DNA from: Nigrospora sphaerica
Lineage: Eukaryota > Ascomycota > Sordariomycetes > Amphisphaeriales > Apiosporaceae
Assembly (NCBI GenBank): GCA_018287875.1
Contig: JAGVVL010000025.1
Coordinates: 496,001-560,000 of the forward strand
DNA length: 64,000 nucleotides
Direction: 5' to 3'
Shown here: positions 11,612 through 23,612 of the stretch, piece after piece
Layout of the letters: each line of letters begins with the position of its first letter
Position numbering within the stretch: position 1 is the stretch's first letter
Position numbers and translations under genes: made by a program
The notes under the pieces: generated by a model
The model's input: only the letters and a program-made list of their open reading frames with translations
What the model was told of the DNA's origin: nothing
The model's database searches: none

Positions 11612-12679
11612 ATGCCCGAGATCGTGTACGGCAACGTCCGGGTGCCCGTGTCGGAGCACACGGCGGCCCTCTACGAATGGCAACGGCTCGACTTGATCAA
11701 GCACCCGTCGAACCGGAACCCGCCGCGCTGGTGGTTCACCTTCCGCATCGGCGCCTACCGGAAGGCGGGCACGCACTCGGGCGGCAGCGCGCTGGACGAG
11801 AGGGTGAGTCGGGATCCCCCCCAATGGTGCCGCCGAGCGGACGGGTGGACGCTCGATGAGCCGTAAACTGGTTATCGCCCGCTTTTTGCCCCCGTGTCCC
11901 ACGGATGCTGACCGGGTGGCGTGCTTTTTGTGTCGCAGATCCTGAGGGGCACTTTCGAGACTCCGCCATCGCCGGCGCTCGACGTGTACGACAGCATCGA
12001 CGAGACGATGGCGGCGGACGAAGGGGGTAGCGGCGTCGACGGTGGCGACGGTGGCCACGGCAACAACAACAACAACAACAACAACACCAACAACACCAAC
12101 AACAGCGACCACCACCATCACCACCACCACCAGCAACACGGCCACCCCGCGCACCAGCGCCACGGCGACAAGAACGGTCAGGCGGGCGGCGGCGGGGACC
12201 CGTGCGAGAAGCTGTGCTTGCTACGCGAGTACTTCAAGGCGCCGCTGCGGTGCAGCTGGCAGCCCATCAGCTGGAGCTGGGAGCGGCACGCGGCGCTGGA
12301 GCCGCACCTGGTGCGCGACGTGGACACGGCGGTGCTCATCTACAGCGTGGCGTCGCGGGCGAGCTTCGAGGGCCTGCGCGAGATCTGGGACGTGTACCGG
12401 GCGGCGCAGAAGCCGGCGCCGGCGGGCGTCGTGCGGCCCGTCATGGTCGTCGCCTGCAAGGCCGACCTGCCGCGCGTCGAGTGGGCCGTCAGCGAGGACG
12501 AGGGCCTGCGCTTCGCCGACGCCATCGGCGCCATGTTCACCCGTACCTCGGCCAGGGAAGACTTCGGCGTCCGCGAGGTCTACGCCCAGATGCTCGTCTG
12601 GACCCTCGCCTTCAATTTCAAGCTCCAGCAGGCCTGGCAGAGCGACGGCCACGACCCGCTGCCCGCCAACCGCTACTAG
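11612..12679 (+). CDS. Divergent Ras-like (pseudo-GTPase) protein with Asn and His tracts
   Basis: Inferred CDS join(11612..11803,11939..12679), 310 aa, one 135-nt phase-0 intron. The C-terminal half follows the Ras fold: DTAVLIYSVASRASFEGL (strand 4 region), VMVVACKADL where Ras has the NKxD base motif, and FTRTSARE for the G5 SAK loop. The N-terminal half carries SALDERILRGTF and DVYDSIDE, which align with the helix after the P-loop and with switch I. The GxxxxGK[S/T] P-loop itself and the DxxG motif are not present. Between switch I and strand 4 is a low-complexity insert of repeated Asn (from about 12061) and seven consecutive His. There is no C-terminal CAAX box (ends PANRY). The likely role is a non-GTP-binding or altered small-GTPase-like regulator. 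The family name is uncertain. Confidence 0.65.
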
Positions 12680-13799
12680 CCCCGGGTCGAGGACAACGTG
12701 GGCGCGGGCCCGCGTGTGTGTCCGTGTCTCTCCCGTGTGTCTATGCTTGTCTGTTTGTCCCCCTTTGTCTGCGTTTGCTGCTGGTTATTTCGGCAAAAGG
12801 GGATGCGTGTCTTCGCACGACGCGGGATGCGAGCGCTTTGTTTTTTTCCTGAAGGGCGACGGGAGATGAGGGGGAAGATTGAGCCGCCGGTCACAGCGGA
12901 TAATACCCAATTATTATGTATGGGGAACCAACGTCATGCGGGAGCGGTCCGGCCGTTTAGAACCGGAACCCCCCTCCAGCTGCTGCTTATTTCCTGGACC
13001 TGGGGGGGTTCGCGCGTCATGGCCCCAGATAATAGGCCTGCCAACTGGATACGACGTTGATTATCTCTTTTCATACCCTTCCATGGTACAAGGTAAGCAG
13101 TGCAAGTAATGTAGACAAGGGCCCCCAAATGGAACCCGACCGCCCCCCCCCCCAATGTGGGATCCCCCCTGGTCGCGTGCCTACTGCACCTGTCGTCAGG
13201 TTCCAGAACTGGCTATATTGGGGGATACTGTGTGTTTGTTTCATTGGCACGCTAAGAGTGCTGGTCTCGGTTGTTTCATTGTCGCCATTCGATTCGGGCC
13301 CAATCCATGTCCCTTGGGTTGTCCGCCCAAGCATCTACCCACGTCGGCGCGGGAGCTTAACCGCCAGCCTTCGAATATGCGGGCGCCAGAGACATGCTGC
13401 TCGCTCCGACAACCAAGATACAGGGCACTCCCGGTCGCGGAATACTCGTCGGTCTTCGAGATTGGTGATATGCTGGATGAACACCATACACAGGGAGACA
13501 TGCAAACGCGTCACGCATGCCCTCCAAAGAGTACCATGCGATAATACTGCAAAGGACTTGATATTGCATCTCACAGTCTTCATGCAGGTCTCGGCTCGGA
13601 TGTGCTTATCAAGTATAATTCAGCTGGCTTTAAACAATCGAATAGGCAATGCGGTCGCGATAGCGCCTTCTCTCACTCTGTCTCTCTCAGACTCCATCAA
13701 ACCTCCCCCAAAAAGGCGGAAGCTCCGCCTCAGGAATGAAAAGCAGCCGCCATCTCCGCCCTGTTCTCCGGCGGTATTGGTTGCTCCGCGGACGGGCCG
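12680..13799. other. Convergent 3' spacer with no recognised gene
   Basis: GT-rich sequence (12711-12790) follows the Ras-like stop and looks like its 3' UTR. Overlapping short frames in all six phases show no domain. Confidence 0.45.
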
Positions 13800-14165
13800 C
13801 TAGACGACGAGCTGGACGCTGTGGATGGCGGCGCCGTTGCTGTTGGCGCAGCGGCGGCCCTTGATGGCGCCGACATGGGAGCCGGTGGCGTCGTCGCCGG
13901 CGAACAGGTTGACGACGACGGCGTCGGTCTCGGGGGAGGAGCGGATCGACTTGGCCGGGCCCAGGTTGCGGACGCGGTTGATGTGCTCGAGGTAGTACGA
14001 GACCGTGGGCATGCCGGCGCAGTCCGGGCCCGCGTACGCCTCGACGTAGCTGCCCGGCGGGGGCGCCTGGAAGCTGATGGAGCCCGTGAGGGGCGCGGCC
14101 GAGGCTGTCAGGGCGCCGGCCAGGACGGCGAGAAACATGCTGAAGACGGGGGCAAAAGGAAACAT
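13800..14165 (-). CDS. Small secreted protein
   Basis: A 121-aa protein starting MFPFAPVFSMFLAVLAGAL. It has a typical signal peptide with probable cleavage after TASA near residue 24. The mature part is about 97 residues, Gly/Ala/Ser-rich, with two cysteines (DCAG and RRCAN) that could form one disulfide. It is shaped like the small secreted proteins common in Sordariomycetes, but no enzyme motif is visible and I do not recognise a named family. The frame is open further upstream, but ATG 14165 is chosen because the signal peptide begins there and an AATATATG element lies about 95 bases upstream. It could act extracellularly as an effector-like or wall-associated protein; that is inference. 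Confidence 0.65.
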   Translation of the reverse strand: MFPFAPVFSMFLAVLAGALTASAAPLTGSISFQAPPPGSYVEAYAGPDCAGMPTVSYYLEHINRVRNLGPAKSIRSSPETDAVVVNLFAGDDATGSHVGAIKGRRCANSNGAAIHSVQLVV

Positions 14166-14258
14166 GTTGGCGGTCACGGGCCCAAGTTGTGGCTTCTCCG
14201 ACGAGGGGCGGGGCGTCGGTGCCTGTGTTCTACTACGGCAGGCCAGGACCGCGTCCGG

Positions 14259-14266
14259 AATATATG
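14259..14266 (-). promoter_or_regulatory. TATA-like element of the secreted-protein gene
   Basis: AATATATG on the plus strand (CATATATT on minus) stands alone in a GC-rich stretch about 95 bases upstream of the ATG at 14165, a plausible TATA position. Confidence 0.35.
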
Positions 14267-15063
14267 TCTCGGCGGCCGTGTCCGAAGATAAATATGACAA
14301 GCGAGGGACTACATGGATCGAGGGCTCGAAGGCGTGATTTGACCTCGGGGTGCTTACGTCAAGTGCCAGTCCTGGAAGAGGTTGGCTTGTCTCAAAGAAA
14401 ATGCTTGGTGTGACCAAGGTTTTGGATCACGTTGCTGGCCGAAGATGTCTCAGTGGGATCGGGCAGAGGTGGACAGGGGGTGAGCCGGAGGAAGTAGGAA
14501 CAGAAAGCCTACCAGGATGCGCTTTATAGAAGATCGAAGCGTGTCGATGCCGCGTCAGGATGGATCGAAAGCGACGATGAATGCGGCCCCCGAGGATAGA
14601 GAGAGCGCGTGAGAAATAATTGGCGAGGTTTCGTTATCCGACACGGAATAATATACGATGATGCATCGAAACCCGTCTCCCGAATGGGTACTTGCGTACG
14701 TAGTTCGGCAGTTGGCAGCACCTGCTGAGGCTGAACAGACTGAACTGAAGCGGATGCACAGAGAATGTGAATTGCTGATCCACTTTACCCCTGGTTGGCG
14801 TTTATTCGACTTCGCGCTTACCTACAATCCGCTGTCGCGAATCCCGCTGAGGAAAGGGATGTGAGGGTTGCCGGAATTTGCGATTAGTGGTCTCAACGCC
14901 GAATTGTCCGCAATCACGCTGGCTGACAACATCCTTCCCCCCATTGCCCTCCCGTTCCGCCGCAACGAGACCCGGCCAGACGCGCGCTGACACGAACCCA
15001 ACACCAACTTACTTCCCCTCGGACGTCTCGGGTGCGACACACGACCCAGCTAACTGCGGCGCC
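14267..15063. promoter_or_regulatory. Divergent promoter region, secreted protein / LCB1
   Basis: About 0.8 kb between two divergent genes without a credible reading frame. The last 150 bases are the C-rich leader of LCB1. Confidence 0.4.
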
Positions 15064-16812
15064 ATGGACCTGCACGAAGCGCAAGCCTTCCTCATGGCGT
15101 GGCTGCATGAGGCCTCGCAGGCCTTCCAGAAGGTGCCTGGCAGCGCCGTCTTGATCCGCTACATCCAGTCCAGCTACCAGAACGACCCTGTCCGCTCCCT
15201 CATCGAGCTTGTCCTCGTCATCTTCTTTATTCGATATCTGCTGTCCCCCTCCTACCCGACCCACGGGCCCAATTACGTTAAGCTACGCGAGGAGGAGATC
15301 GACGAGCTCGTCAGGGAATGGGAGCCGGAGCCCCTGGTTCCGCCATTGACTCCCTTTGAGGAGGCCGAGGCCAAGCAGCTGCCAGTGCTTGTTGGGTAGG
15401 AGGCCCTGGCACCCGCCATGATGTCGGCTTGAGGCTGCCCTTGCTAACGCCGTGCCCTTTCGCAGCCCGACCGGCCCCAAGACGAAGCTCTCGACCGGCA
15501 AGACGGTCACCAACCTGGCCTCGTATAACTTTTACAACTTCAACGCGAACGAACAGGTCAAGGAGAAGGCCATTCAGACCCTCCGGACCTACGGTGTAGG
15601 CCCTTGCGGTCCCCCCCAATTCTACGGGACTCAGGACGTACACATGAAGACCGAGGCCGACATTGCGGCTTGTCTTGGTACCCAGGGATGCATTGTCTAC
15701 GCGCAGGCCTTCTCGACCATTTCAAGCGTCATCCCCGCCTTCTGCAAGCGAGGTGATATCATCATCGCCGACAAGTTGGTCAACTACTCGATTCGCAAGG
15801 GCCTGGAGGCCTCCCGCAGCAACATTCTTTGGTACAACCACAATGATATGGAAGATCTGGAGAGACAGATGCAGAAGGTTGTGCAACAGCAGGCTAAAAA
15901 GAAGCTTACGCGGCGCTTTGTGGTTACCGAGGCCCTCTTCGATTTGGTCGGTGATTCGGTCAACCTGCCCAAGCTGGTAAGCAAACCCCCATGGCGCAAG
16001 CATTGCCGCCAATCGCTGAGCTGACGCGCTGCGCGCACAGGTCGAACTCAAGGAGAAATACAAGTTCCGCATCTGTCTCGACGAGACATGGTCGTTCGGC
16101 GTCCTCGGCCGTACCGGTCGTGGTCTCACGGAGGCCCAGAACGTGGATGCCTCGCAAATTGACATGATTGTGGGTTCTCTGGCTGGTCCCTTGTGTGCCG
16201 GTGGCGGATTTTGCTGTGGCACCAAAGATGTGGTCGAGCACCAGCGTATCAACGCCGCCTCCTACACTTTCTCTGCGGCCCTGCCGGCCATGTTGGCCGT
16301 GACTGCCAGCGAGACGTTGAACCTGCTGCAGTCCAACCCGGAGCTTCTCTATCACCTGCGCGAAAACATCAAGGCACTGCGGGCGCAGCTGGACCCCCGA
16401 AGCGACTGGGTGAGGTGCACGAGCGCCCCCGAGAACCCCATCATGATTCTGTCTCTCAAGCCTGAGGTGATCGAGGCCCGTGGATTGACGACGGAAGACC
16501 AAGATCGGATCCTCCAGGAGTGTGTAGAGGAGGTAAGTTCTGCAGTCCTCGGTCTCGCTTGACCTCCTGCTGACATGGCTTGATCAGACCTTGAACAACA
16601 ATGTTCTTATCACGAGATTGAAGACGTTGCCAGCCCGTCAGAGTCGTGGCGCGCCGGAGGACGGGACGTGGCACATCCAACCCGCCCTGAAGGTTTGCGT
16701 GACGTCCGGCCTCTCCAAGAAGGAGATCGAGAAGGCCGGAGTGACGATCCGCCACGCCATTACCAAAGTCATGACCCGGAAACCCAACCGGCAGTCGTCT
16801 CTGGTGGCGTAA
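15064..16812 (+). CDS. LCB1: Serine palmitoyltransferase subunit 1 (LCB1)
   Basis: Inferred CDS join(15064..15395,15466..15976,16041..16532,16588..16812), 519 aa, three introns of 70, 64 and 55 nt. The first intron has a clear CTAAC branch point. LCB1 is the non-catalytic subunit of the ER enzyme that condenses serine with palmitoyl-CoA, the first step of sphingolipid synthesis. An N-terminal membrane helix (ELVLVIFFIRYLLS, about residues 47-60) precedes the alpha-oxoamine synthase fold. The conserved YGVGPCGPPQFYGTQDVH block contains Cys158, the site equivalent to the human SPTLC1 neuropathy residue. LDETWSFGVLGRTGRG and GSLAGPLCAGGGFCCG follow. The second block stands where LCB2 has its PLP lysine, and no lysine is present here, as expected for LCB1. 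Length agrees with the family. Confidence 0.94.
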
Positions 16813-18278
16813 GTGAGATAGCGGTATATACAAGAAAGATCAAAGATGGATCGCAAGGAGGTATAGGGAGCTCAAAAGTGTTGGTGTTTCTCATGTATTT
16901 TATATGTCAGCACCGCATTACCAGCATAGAGCGTCTGCTCACCAAGACAGGTGGTTGCATGAACGAAAGACACGACATCTACAGAAGTAATTTTTAATTT
17001 GACGAGAACGATAAAACAATGCTTTGATCACATCGAGGTCCAAAGAAAGACGAAAGGAGCGGCATGGCCAGATCAATATAGCCGTAGCCGTGGTGTGAAT
17101 ACTGCCACGACGCGTCTGCATTGGTTGGTGCCTGAACCTGGTGTGTACTTACATGTATTCCCAGAGCAGACGGGGTGCCAACGCATCTCTACCCATGGAA
17201 TCCATGTTACTTCAATATCATGCTGCTGGCTCGTGGCTCGTGGCCCGGGTCTCGGAATCATTCCGGAGGCATGGTGATGATCTTCTTGTCCCTAGAGAAC
17301 ACAAGTCGGACTACTAGGTACCGGAGGCGGATGAGGTCAAGACAGCAATACGCTCAAGAGAGCACACACGCCTTGCACTTGGACTGCAGCAGCCTATGAA
17401 ATTCCCAGCTGCTGCCTTGGGTACTTGACTTCCAATCACGTCAGCTGTCTATTTGCCTGTTTGTCCTGCCGGTCATCCAAAAACGTCGGCATGCTGGGGT
17501 TGCTCTTTCTCGACCACAAAAAACACAACACATCTTTCATCACTATCAGTGACCCGCTGCCGTCTCGTCGTCGCCATCAACGCCGTCGTTGACAATACTA
17601 TCGTTTGTCGAGCTCTCACGGCACCAGGTAAGGCATTTCCTCCTACTTCTGGTGTTCTATTGCCATCACCTCCCTTGTTCCCATATTCCTTGGCGTTCCC
17701 TCCTTCCGCGAGCCACCATTCTCCCTTCCCAACTCTGCAGCCTTTTTGCCAAACCCACTCATCGAGGCAGTCGCGTGCCAGTCAGGCTACGGTGACGATG
17801 GCGCCTTCCCTCTGCCACGGCAATGATCCTGCACATGGAGAGGACCTCTATACATATACCATTCCATGTTGCGGCCTTCACCTACCCGTCCTGCACTACC
17901 TATTGAAGACCTCGCGTTAATTCCAATGACCAGCTGGACTCACTTTTTCCCCCTCCTTTGTTACCCTCCTGTTTCTTGTTCCTACATGTTGATGGTCTCC
18001 GTACCCATTCTTTCCTAAGTCCTTTGGGTATCTTACCTTAACTCCTCGCTAAAGGGCCCTGGTTGACACGGGTCTCTGCCTGCGTTCTGCCGCATTCGTA
18101 CGCGTCCGCTCTTTACTTTGTTACTGGCTTCCTGCAGTTCTTCGACCTACTGTTCCGCTCCGCCCTGCTGACCCAACTTCCGCGTTCAACGCAACAGTCA
18201 CCCAACCCTGAATACCAAGGCAGCATACTTGTCAAACTCGGTTAAAGACCCAACCAAGTATTATTACTTTCAGTCACG
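16813..18278. other. Long spacer and leader of the GH17 gene
   Basis: No gene recognised. From about 17440 the sequence becomes pyrimidine-rich, typical of the promoter and leader of a highly expressed fungal wall gene. The open frames there (for example 17453-17920) have no domain. Confidence 0.45.
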
Positions 18279-19582
18279 ATGAAGATTGCCACGGCTCTTG
18301 CCGCTTCTCCGCTGCTATCCTCGGCAGTAGCCCAGTCTGGTAAGTACACCCCTCAGTGACAGGACATGTGTTATACTGTGCAGTCCTGACAGCAGCAGCA
18401 GGACATCATGGCCACGGCCACGGCCACGGCCACGGTGCTCCCCGTCGAGCCTTCGTCCCTAAGGGCGACATCAAGGCTACTGTCACCAACTCGGCTATTG
18501 ATCAGCCTACTGAGCTGCCTCAGGTTGTCATTTATGTTGACCAGCATGGTCAGCCCGTCAGCACAGGTACCGAGCTGGTCCTAGTCGTTCCGGCCTCGAT
18601 CACCGCGTCGACTGTGTCCACCGCCCCTGTCGTCAACGCCATCCCTTCGCACAAGTCACTGGCCTCCACAGATACCATTGCCGCTGCCCCTACCACGGCC
18701 ATCTCTGAGTCGGTCCCCGGCCCCTCCACTGCCTCGGCTAACCCCGAGTTCAGCGCCCAGTCTACCCCGGGCAAGCAGCTCTACGGCATCACCTACTCCC
18801 CTTACCGAGGATCTGGCGGTTGCAAGACTCCCGCCGAGGTTGCTGCTGACTGGGATGTCTTTGCTGACGACCATGGTGTTATTCGCATCTATGGTGTCGA
18901 TTGCGACCAAGTAGCCACGGCCTACACTGCTGCCAAGAAGCACAGCAACACGCTCATGCTGGGCATCTATGACATCAATGCCATATCCGACTCAATCGCC
19001 ACCATGGCGGCGGGTATTGAGAACGATTGGGACGTCGTTGATACCGTGGCCGTGGGTAATGAGATGATTAACAGATCTGCCGCCTCGGTGGCAGAGATGC
19101 TCGCTGCCCTTGGCGAGGCTCGCGCGGCCTTGCGTGCTCAGGGTTACCAGGGACCGGTGGTCATCGTAGACACGGTCAAGGCGGTCGGAGACCACCCCGA
19201 GCTCTGCGACGAGTCGGACTACTGTGCCATCAACTGCCACCCCTTCTTCGACCCCTACACGGGGCCTGATCAAGCCGGAACCTTCCTGGTGAACAGTATG
19301 GAGGTCATCAGAAGCAAGCTCGCTGATCAAAACAAGCGAATTATGGTTACCGAGACGGGCTGGCCCTGGAAGGGCATCCCCAACGGCCTTGCAGTTCCCA
19401 GTCCCGAGGCGCAAGATGTCGCCATCGCGTCCATCACGAACACCTTCGGCGCCCTTCCCCAGAACGTCATGCTGTTTAACGCCTTCAACGATCTGTGGAA
19501 GGTTGCGGTCGCCGACACCTTCTATGCCGAGCAGTACTGGGGCATGGGCGGTCGATACTCGGCAGCTGACGGAGAGCACTAA
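18279..19582 (+). CDS. GH17 cell-wall beta-1,3-glucanase / glucanosyltransferase (BtgE/SCW-like)
   Basis: Inferred CDS join(18279..18339,18384..19582), 419 aa, with a very short 44-nt intron just after the signal sequence. It is a secreted glycoside hydrolase of family 17 acting on wall beta-1,3-glucan. The signal peptide MKIATALAASPLLSSAVAQ is followed by a His-Gly repeat (GHHGHGHGHGHG) and then a Ser/Thr/Ala-rich linker up to about residue 145. The catalytic domain has VAVGNEM with proton donor Glu247 and VTETGWP with nucleophile Glu344. IRIYGVDCDQV and CAINCHPFFDPY are also typical. There is no GPI signal at the C terminus. The architecture matches Aspergillus BtgE and yeast Scw11-type proteins; the exact activity is inferred. 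Confidence 0.9.
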
Positions 19583-21625
19583 GTTCTAAGTTGCCTTTTC
19601 TGTATGCTCGCCCGGCTGCTTGGAATAAGGCTGGTCCGGTCGCGTTTCAAGGACATACGATTAGCCTTTGCACTTCCAGAGGCAAGGTGACGATTAAGAT
19701 GAGCAGCAACGGGTTATTGCTGTCGCGGGTAGTAGGGTAGCGATTTGCGGCGAGATTTCCTCGGAGCTGTTGAATGCAGATGCCCAGTACATCGGGGTAC
19801 GGACGTGGAGCCCGCTATTTTCCGAATCAAAGACGCTGCCTTCTATTTGCTCATGAGCAATACGAACGATTCTGGTGTTAGTTATCCGTTCCCATCCACC
19901 GTACGTGCCGTGACTTGACAGTTATGTTTCCCCCCCCTGCCCGCCCTGGAATCGGCCATGGTTGTTTTTTTTGGACCGGCGGGTTGTCCCCTCTGGCCAC
20001 TAAGACTTCCGGAAGCCTCTTCGTGCAGTCTTTTACTGTCTAAACCCGCCATACATACCAAGCATTGCCCCATATTCGTAATTTTGCTGTGTACAAGCGA
20101 CATTTCTAGACATTCGCCGTCGGCTGAAGTAACGGATGGCCACGCTCTTTTCACAGTGTCACCAGCTTTCTTGATTTCGTCAATGGCGGCGGTGGTTTCG
20201 GTCCTTGGGCGGAAGCCACCCCAAGGAGCGATGGATTGCCGGCGGTTATGATGGAAACCCATCAGGGCCCAAGGCGATGGGGGGCCGTCCCCCCCTGCCA
20301 CGGCGCGGGCCCAAGTCCGGGCCACCGAGGGTCGTCCAGCGGTGGGCCGGGCACACGCGCCCAGCGGGAAAAATGAAACGATGTACGTGTAGTTCCCGAA
20401 CGCCGTAGTGGACTGCACGGCGCTAAATGTATATGGTTTCGGTGTTTGCTCTCAGGCCCATCGCCAGTCAGCCAGTACTCAGCAGGTCAGCCAGTTGTAG
20501 CAGATAGATGCGAGGGAGCGTGTGCGCAAGAGTCATGGGCGGGTCGGGGCGGCGTATCCCCTCTCCCCCTGCGGGCTCCACCGTCGCGGGCGCCTGGCTG
20601 TCGGTCGCGGCAGATCGTCGTCCCGCCGGATCCGTCGTTGTCTTCGTCGTCGTCGTCGTCGTCGTCGTCTCCGTTCCAGAAGCCTGTTCGATCCGATATC
20701 TAGCCCCGGGGAGAACGCCAGTCGAGGGGAAGGCACAGCAGCACGGCAGCTGGTCTCTGCCCAACTTGCTTCGGTAGGACAGCCCCTTCGGCCACCGGCC
20801 GGGGCCCTCTTTGACCCCGTTCGTTCGCGAGTCTCGGGCCCTTTTCTTATCTGAAATCAAAGGCGATTGCGCGCTATGGGTCGAGGGTGGAGCCTCCCGC
20901 GCGCCCTTTTTCCCCTCTTGGCGTCTATTTCGGCCCTTTCGTCGAGTCCCCCAAAACGCGCAGCCGGCTCGCGGTGGAGTGGAGAAGCCGTTTTGGACTT
21001 CCCAGTCTGGGAAAATGAGGCTTGGATGGGGGGCGCGCTCCTTTCGGCACGACAACGCGGGGACCGGGGCTGGGCTGACAAAACCGCGGGCGCAAGAGAC
21101 ACCGTCGTCGTCGTGTCCTCTCTTGTAGGAACGGTCAACGCCGCAGGACGAAGGAATGGGCGTGGGGGGGAAAGGGGCCTTTCCGTCCTTAAAACTGCCC
21201 GCCGCCGTCTCGCGCGATAGGGGGGAGGGAAGAGGTCGCCGCGACCCGGCCAGGAAATACGAGGGGGGACGTGCGACCAACCATCCGTCGACCGTGTGAG
21301 CTGGCCCCCCTCTCTTACCCCAGGATAAGCCAGGCTACATACCGAGGAGCGGAGGCTCTCGTCCCCGCGCCGTCGATCAAACACCTGGGTGGTTCTGGGA
21401 GTGCCCAAAGAAACAGAGCATCGTCGTATCGCGTCAGCCGTTCCGGCCGTATAAATGGTCCAGGACCGAGAACCGGAGCCCGGGGGACGGCCGCCAACAC
21501 GCACACAAAACCCCCTTTTGCGTCGTGTCCCCGTGGGATTGTAGTACAAGAGACCGTCCGTGGTCCTGGAGACGTTCCCTTTTCTGCCGGCCTCCTGCGA
21601 CATACCCATCCACTCTTTGCCCACG
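19583..21625. other. Two-kilobase GC-rich spacer upstream of the DHA1 transporter
   Basis: No convincing gene. Long minus-strand frames (20468-21280 and 20857-21666) overlap each other and have Arg/Pro/Gly-rich random composition. A run of about nine TCG triplets lies at 20644-20670. The segment likely holds the 3' UTR of the glucanase and the promoter of the transporter. Confidence 0.45.
20644..20670. repeat. (TCG)n trinucleotide microsatellite
   Basis: About nine perfect TCG units in non-coding sequence; may be length-variable between strains. Confidence 0.8.
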
Positions 21626-23612
21626 ATGAGTAGTAAGCTCGGGCCGTCGCTCTCGCGCGTGCTCAAGCCTTACCGCACGCACGAGCTGCAGTGCGACGAG
21701 GCGCCGCCGACGCTCGACGCCGACGGCTTCCTCGCCTTCTCGCCCGGCGACGTCGAAAATCCCCGGACGTGGTCGCGAGCCCGCCGCCGGTGGATCTCCT
21801 TCGCCGCTGTCTTCATGGTCGTCAACGCCACCTTTGCCTCTTCGACGCCCTCGGGCGTTTTGCAGGTAAGCTTGCGCGAAAAGGGGGGGGAGAGGGGGGC
21901 GTTTGCGGCGCGGTTGGGGGACGGCGCTGTCCGCCCGAAAGATTGGACGGGCGGCTGACCTGATGTTGCAGGGTATCTCGGAAGAGTTTGGCGTTTCGAG
22001 ACAGGTTGCCGGCTTGACCATCACCCTATTCCTGCTTGGTAAGTGGGCGGGCGCGGGCCTGATCCCCTTTGCCCGGCAGCGGGAGAAAAAGCCTGACAAG
22101 CTGCAGGTTATTGCGCCGGGCCCCTGGTATTCGCGCCCCTGAGTGAGGTAGGTGTCCCCCTTCTCGGCGCCGGTGCCTCCGACTGACCAGGTTCCGCGGG
22201 CTAGTTCTACGGCCGGCGCTGGATCCTGTGTGGGTGCGTGGTGCTGTACATCGCCTTCAACCTCGTGTGCGCCTTCGCGCGCAGCCTGGCGGGCCTGCTG
22301 GTGGGCCGGTTCCTGACGGGCACGTTTGCGAGCGCGGCGCTCTCCAACTCACCGGCGGTGCTGGCGGACTTGTGGGAGGCTGAAGAGCGCGGCCGCGCCA
22401 TGGCCTTCTTCGTCATCATGCTGCAGATCGGGCCGGCGCTGGCACCAGTCGTCTCGGGCTTCCTGCAGCTCACCGTCGGCTGGCGCTGGTGCTTTTACGT
22501 GCTGCTTCTCTTGGGCGCCGCCTCGGTCGGCTTCGCCTTCACCGTCCCCGAGACGTACGGCCCCGTGCTGCTGCGGCGCAAGGCGGCGCGTCTCCGCGCC
22601 GCCCGCGTGCCCGGCTTCGAGCACGTCCGTGCCCCCTCCGAGGCCGGGCCCGAGGACGCAGCCGGCCGCTCGCTCGCGCGCGTCCTCGGCACCGCGCTGC
22701 TGCGGCCGTGGCGCATCCTCTGGGACCCCATCTCCTTCTTCGTTGCCACCTACGTCACCTTCGTCTACACCCTCCTCTACATGCTCTTCAGCATCTACCC
22801 CATCATCTACCAGCGCCACCGTCACTGGAACGCCGGCGTCGGTCAGCTGCCCGTCCTCACCACCGGCCTCGGCGGCGCCCTCGGCGGCCTCGCCGTCCTC
22901 GCCTACGAGCACCACACCGCCAAGCGGGCCGACCCCGCCCGACCCCGCCGCCCCGAAGACCGCCTGCTCATGGCCATGGTCGCCGGCCCCCTCTTCCCCG
23001 TCTTCCTGTTCTGGTTCGCCTGGACCGCGCACTACGAGTAAGTTCACCACTTCCCTCGTCTCCTGGGGACCTCCGCGACAAAAAGGGGGTCCAGGGGGCC
23101 AGGAAAGAAAGGAAAGAAAGCGTAAGGGAAAATACTAACGGGCCGACGGCAGCTCCGTCCACTGGATCGTACCGCCCATCGCCGGTACCTTCATCTCCAT
23201 GTGCATCGTCGTCATCTTCGTGGCCTTCACCAACTACCTCGTCGACACGTACCTGTGGTTCGCGGCGAGCGCCGTCGCCATCAACACGGTGTGCCGGTCG
23301 GCGGGCGCGGCGTCGGCGCCGCTGTGGACCGATTACATGTTCACGGCGCTCGGCGTCGGCCCCGGCGGCTCCGTCCTCGGCGCCGTCGCCGTGCTGCTGG
23401 CCCCCATGCCCTTTGTCTTCTACCGCTACGGCGCCGCCATCCGCGCCCGTTCCCGCTTCGCCCCCACCCCCAAGCCCGCCCTCGCCGGCGACGAGGAGTC
23501 GACCCCCGGTGCCGGCGGCGTCGCCGAGCCGAGCACCTCGGACTGGGACGATGTAACAACCGCTACCGGTGAGGGCCGAGGGGTCAAGGAGGCAGCCGGG
23601 GGGGGGGACTAA
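21626..23612 (+). CDS. MFS transporter, DHA1 (multidrug/polyamine type)
   Basis: Inferred CDS join(21626..21865,21972..22038,22107..22147,22205..23037,23153..23612), 546 aa. Four introns of 106, 68, 57 and 115 nt enclose a 41-nt exon. It is a twelve-helix plasma-membrane drug:proton antiporter. The loop between helices 2 and 3 carries PLSEFYGRR (motif A). Helix 4-5 has GRFLTGTFASAALSNSPAVLADLW and ERGRAMAFF. The motif-C region reads GPALAPVVSGFL, followed by WRWCFYVLLL. The central loop after VPETYGPVLLRRKA is the usual divide between the two six-helix halves. The tail is Ala/Gly/Thr-rich and ends in a glycine run. The phase-matched exon at 22107-22147 restores the SEFYGRR loop. Substrate unknown. 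Confidence 0.85.

Noticed and set aside
12042..12869. 275-codon plus ORF with Thr repeats
   Set aside because: Alternative frame of the Ras-like gene; the Thr run is the Asn/His codon repeat read out of frame.
20468..21666. Two overlapping 270-codon minus ORFs
   Set aside because: Arg/Pro/Gly-rich with no domain, in a GC-rich low-complexity promoter region; they overlap each other in different frames.
22489..23556. 355-codon plus ORF inside the DHA1 transporter
   Set aside because: Out-of-frame shadow of the transporter, Arg/Pro/His-rich.
617..23612. A secondary-metabolite cluster linking the NRPS-like gene with the transporters
   Set aside because: Housekeeping genes (RAD54, LCB1) and wide spacers separate them, and no tailoring enzymes or cluster regulator are adjacent.
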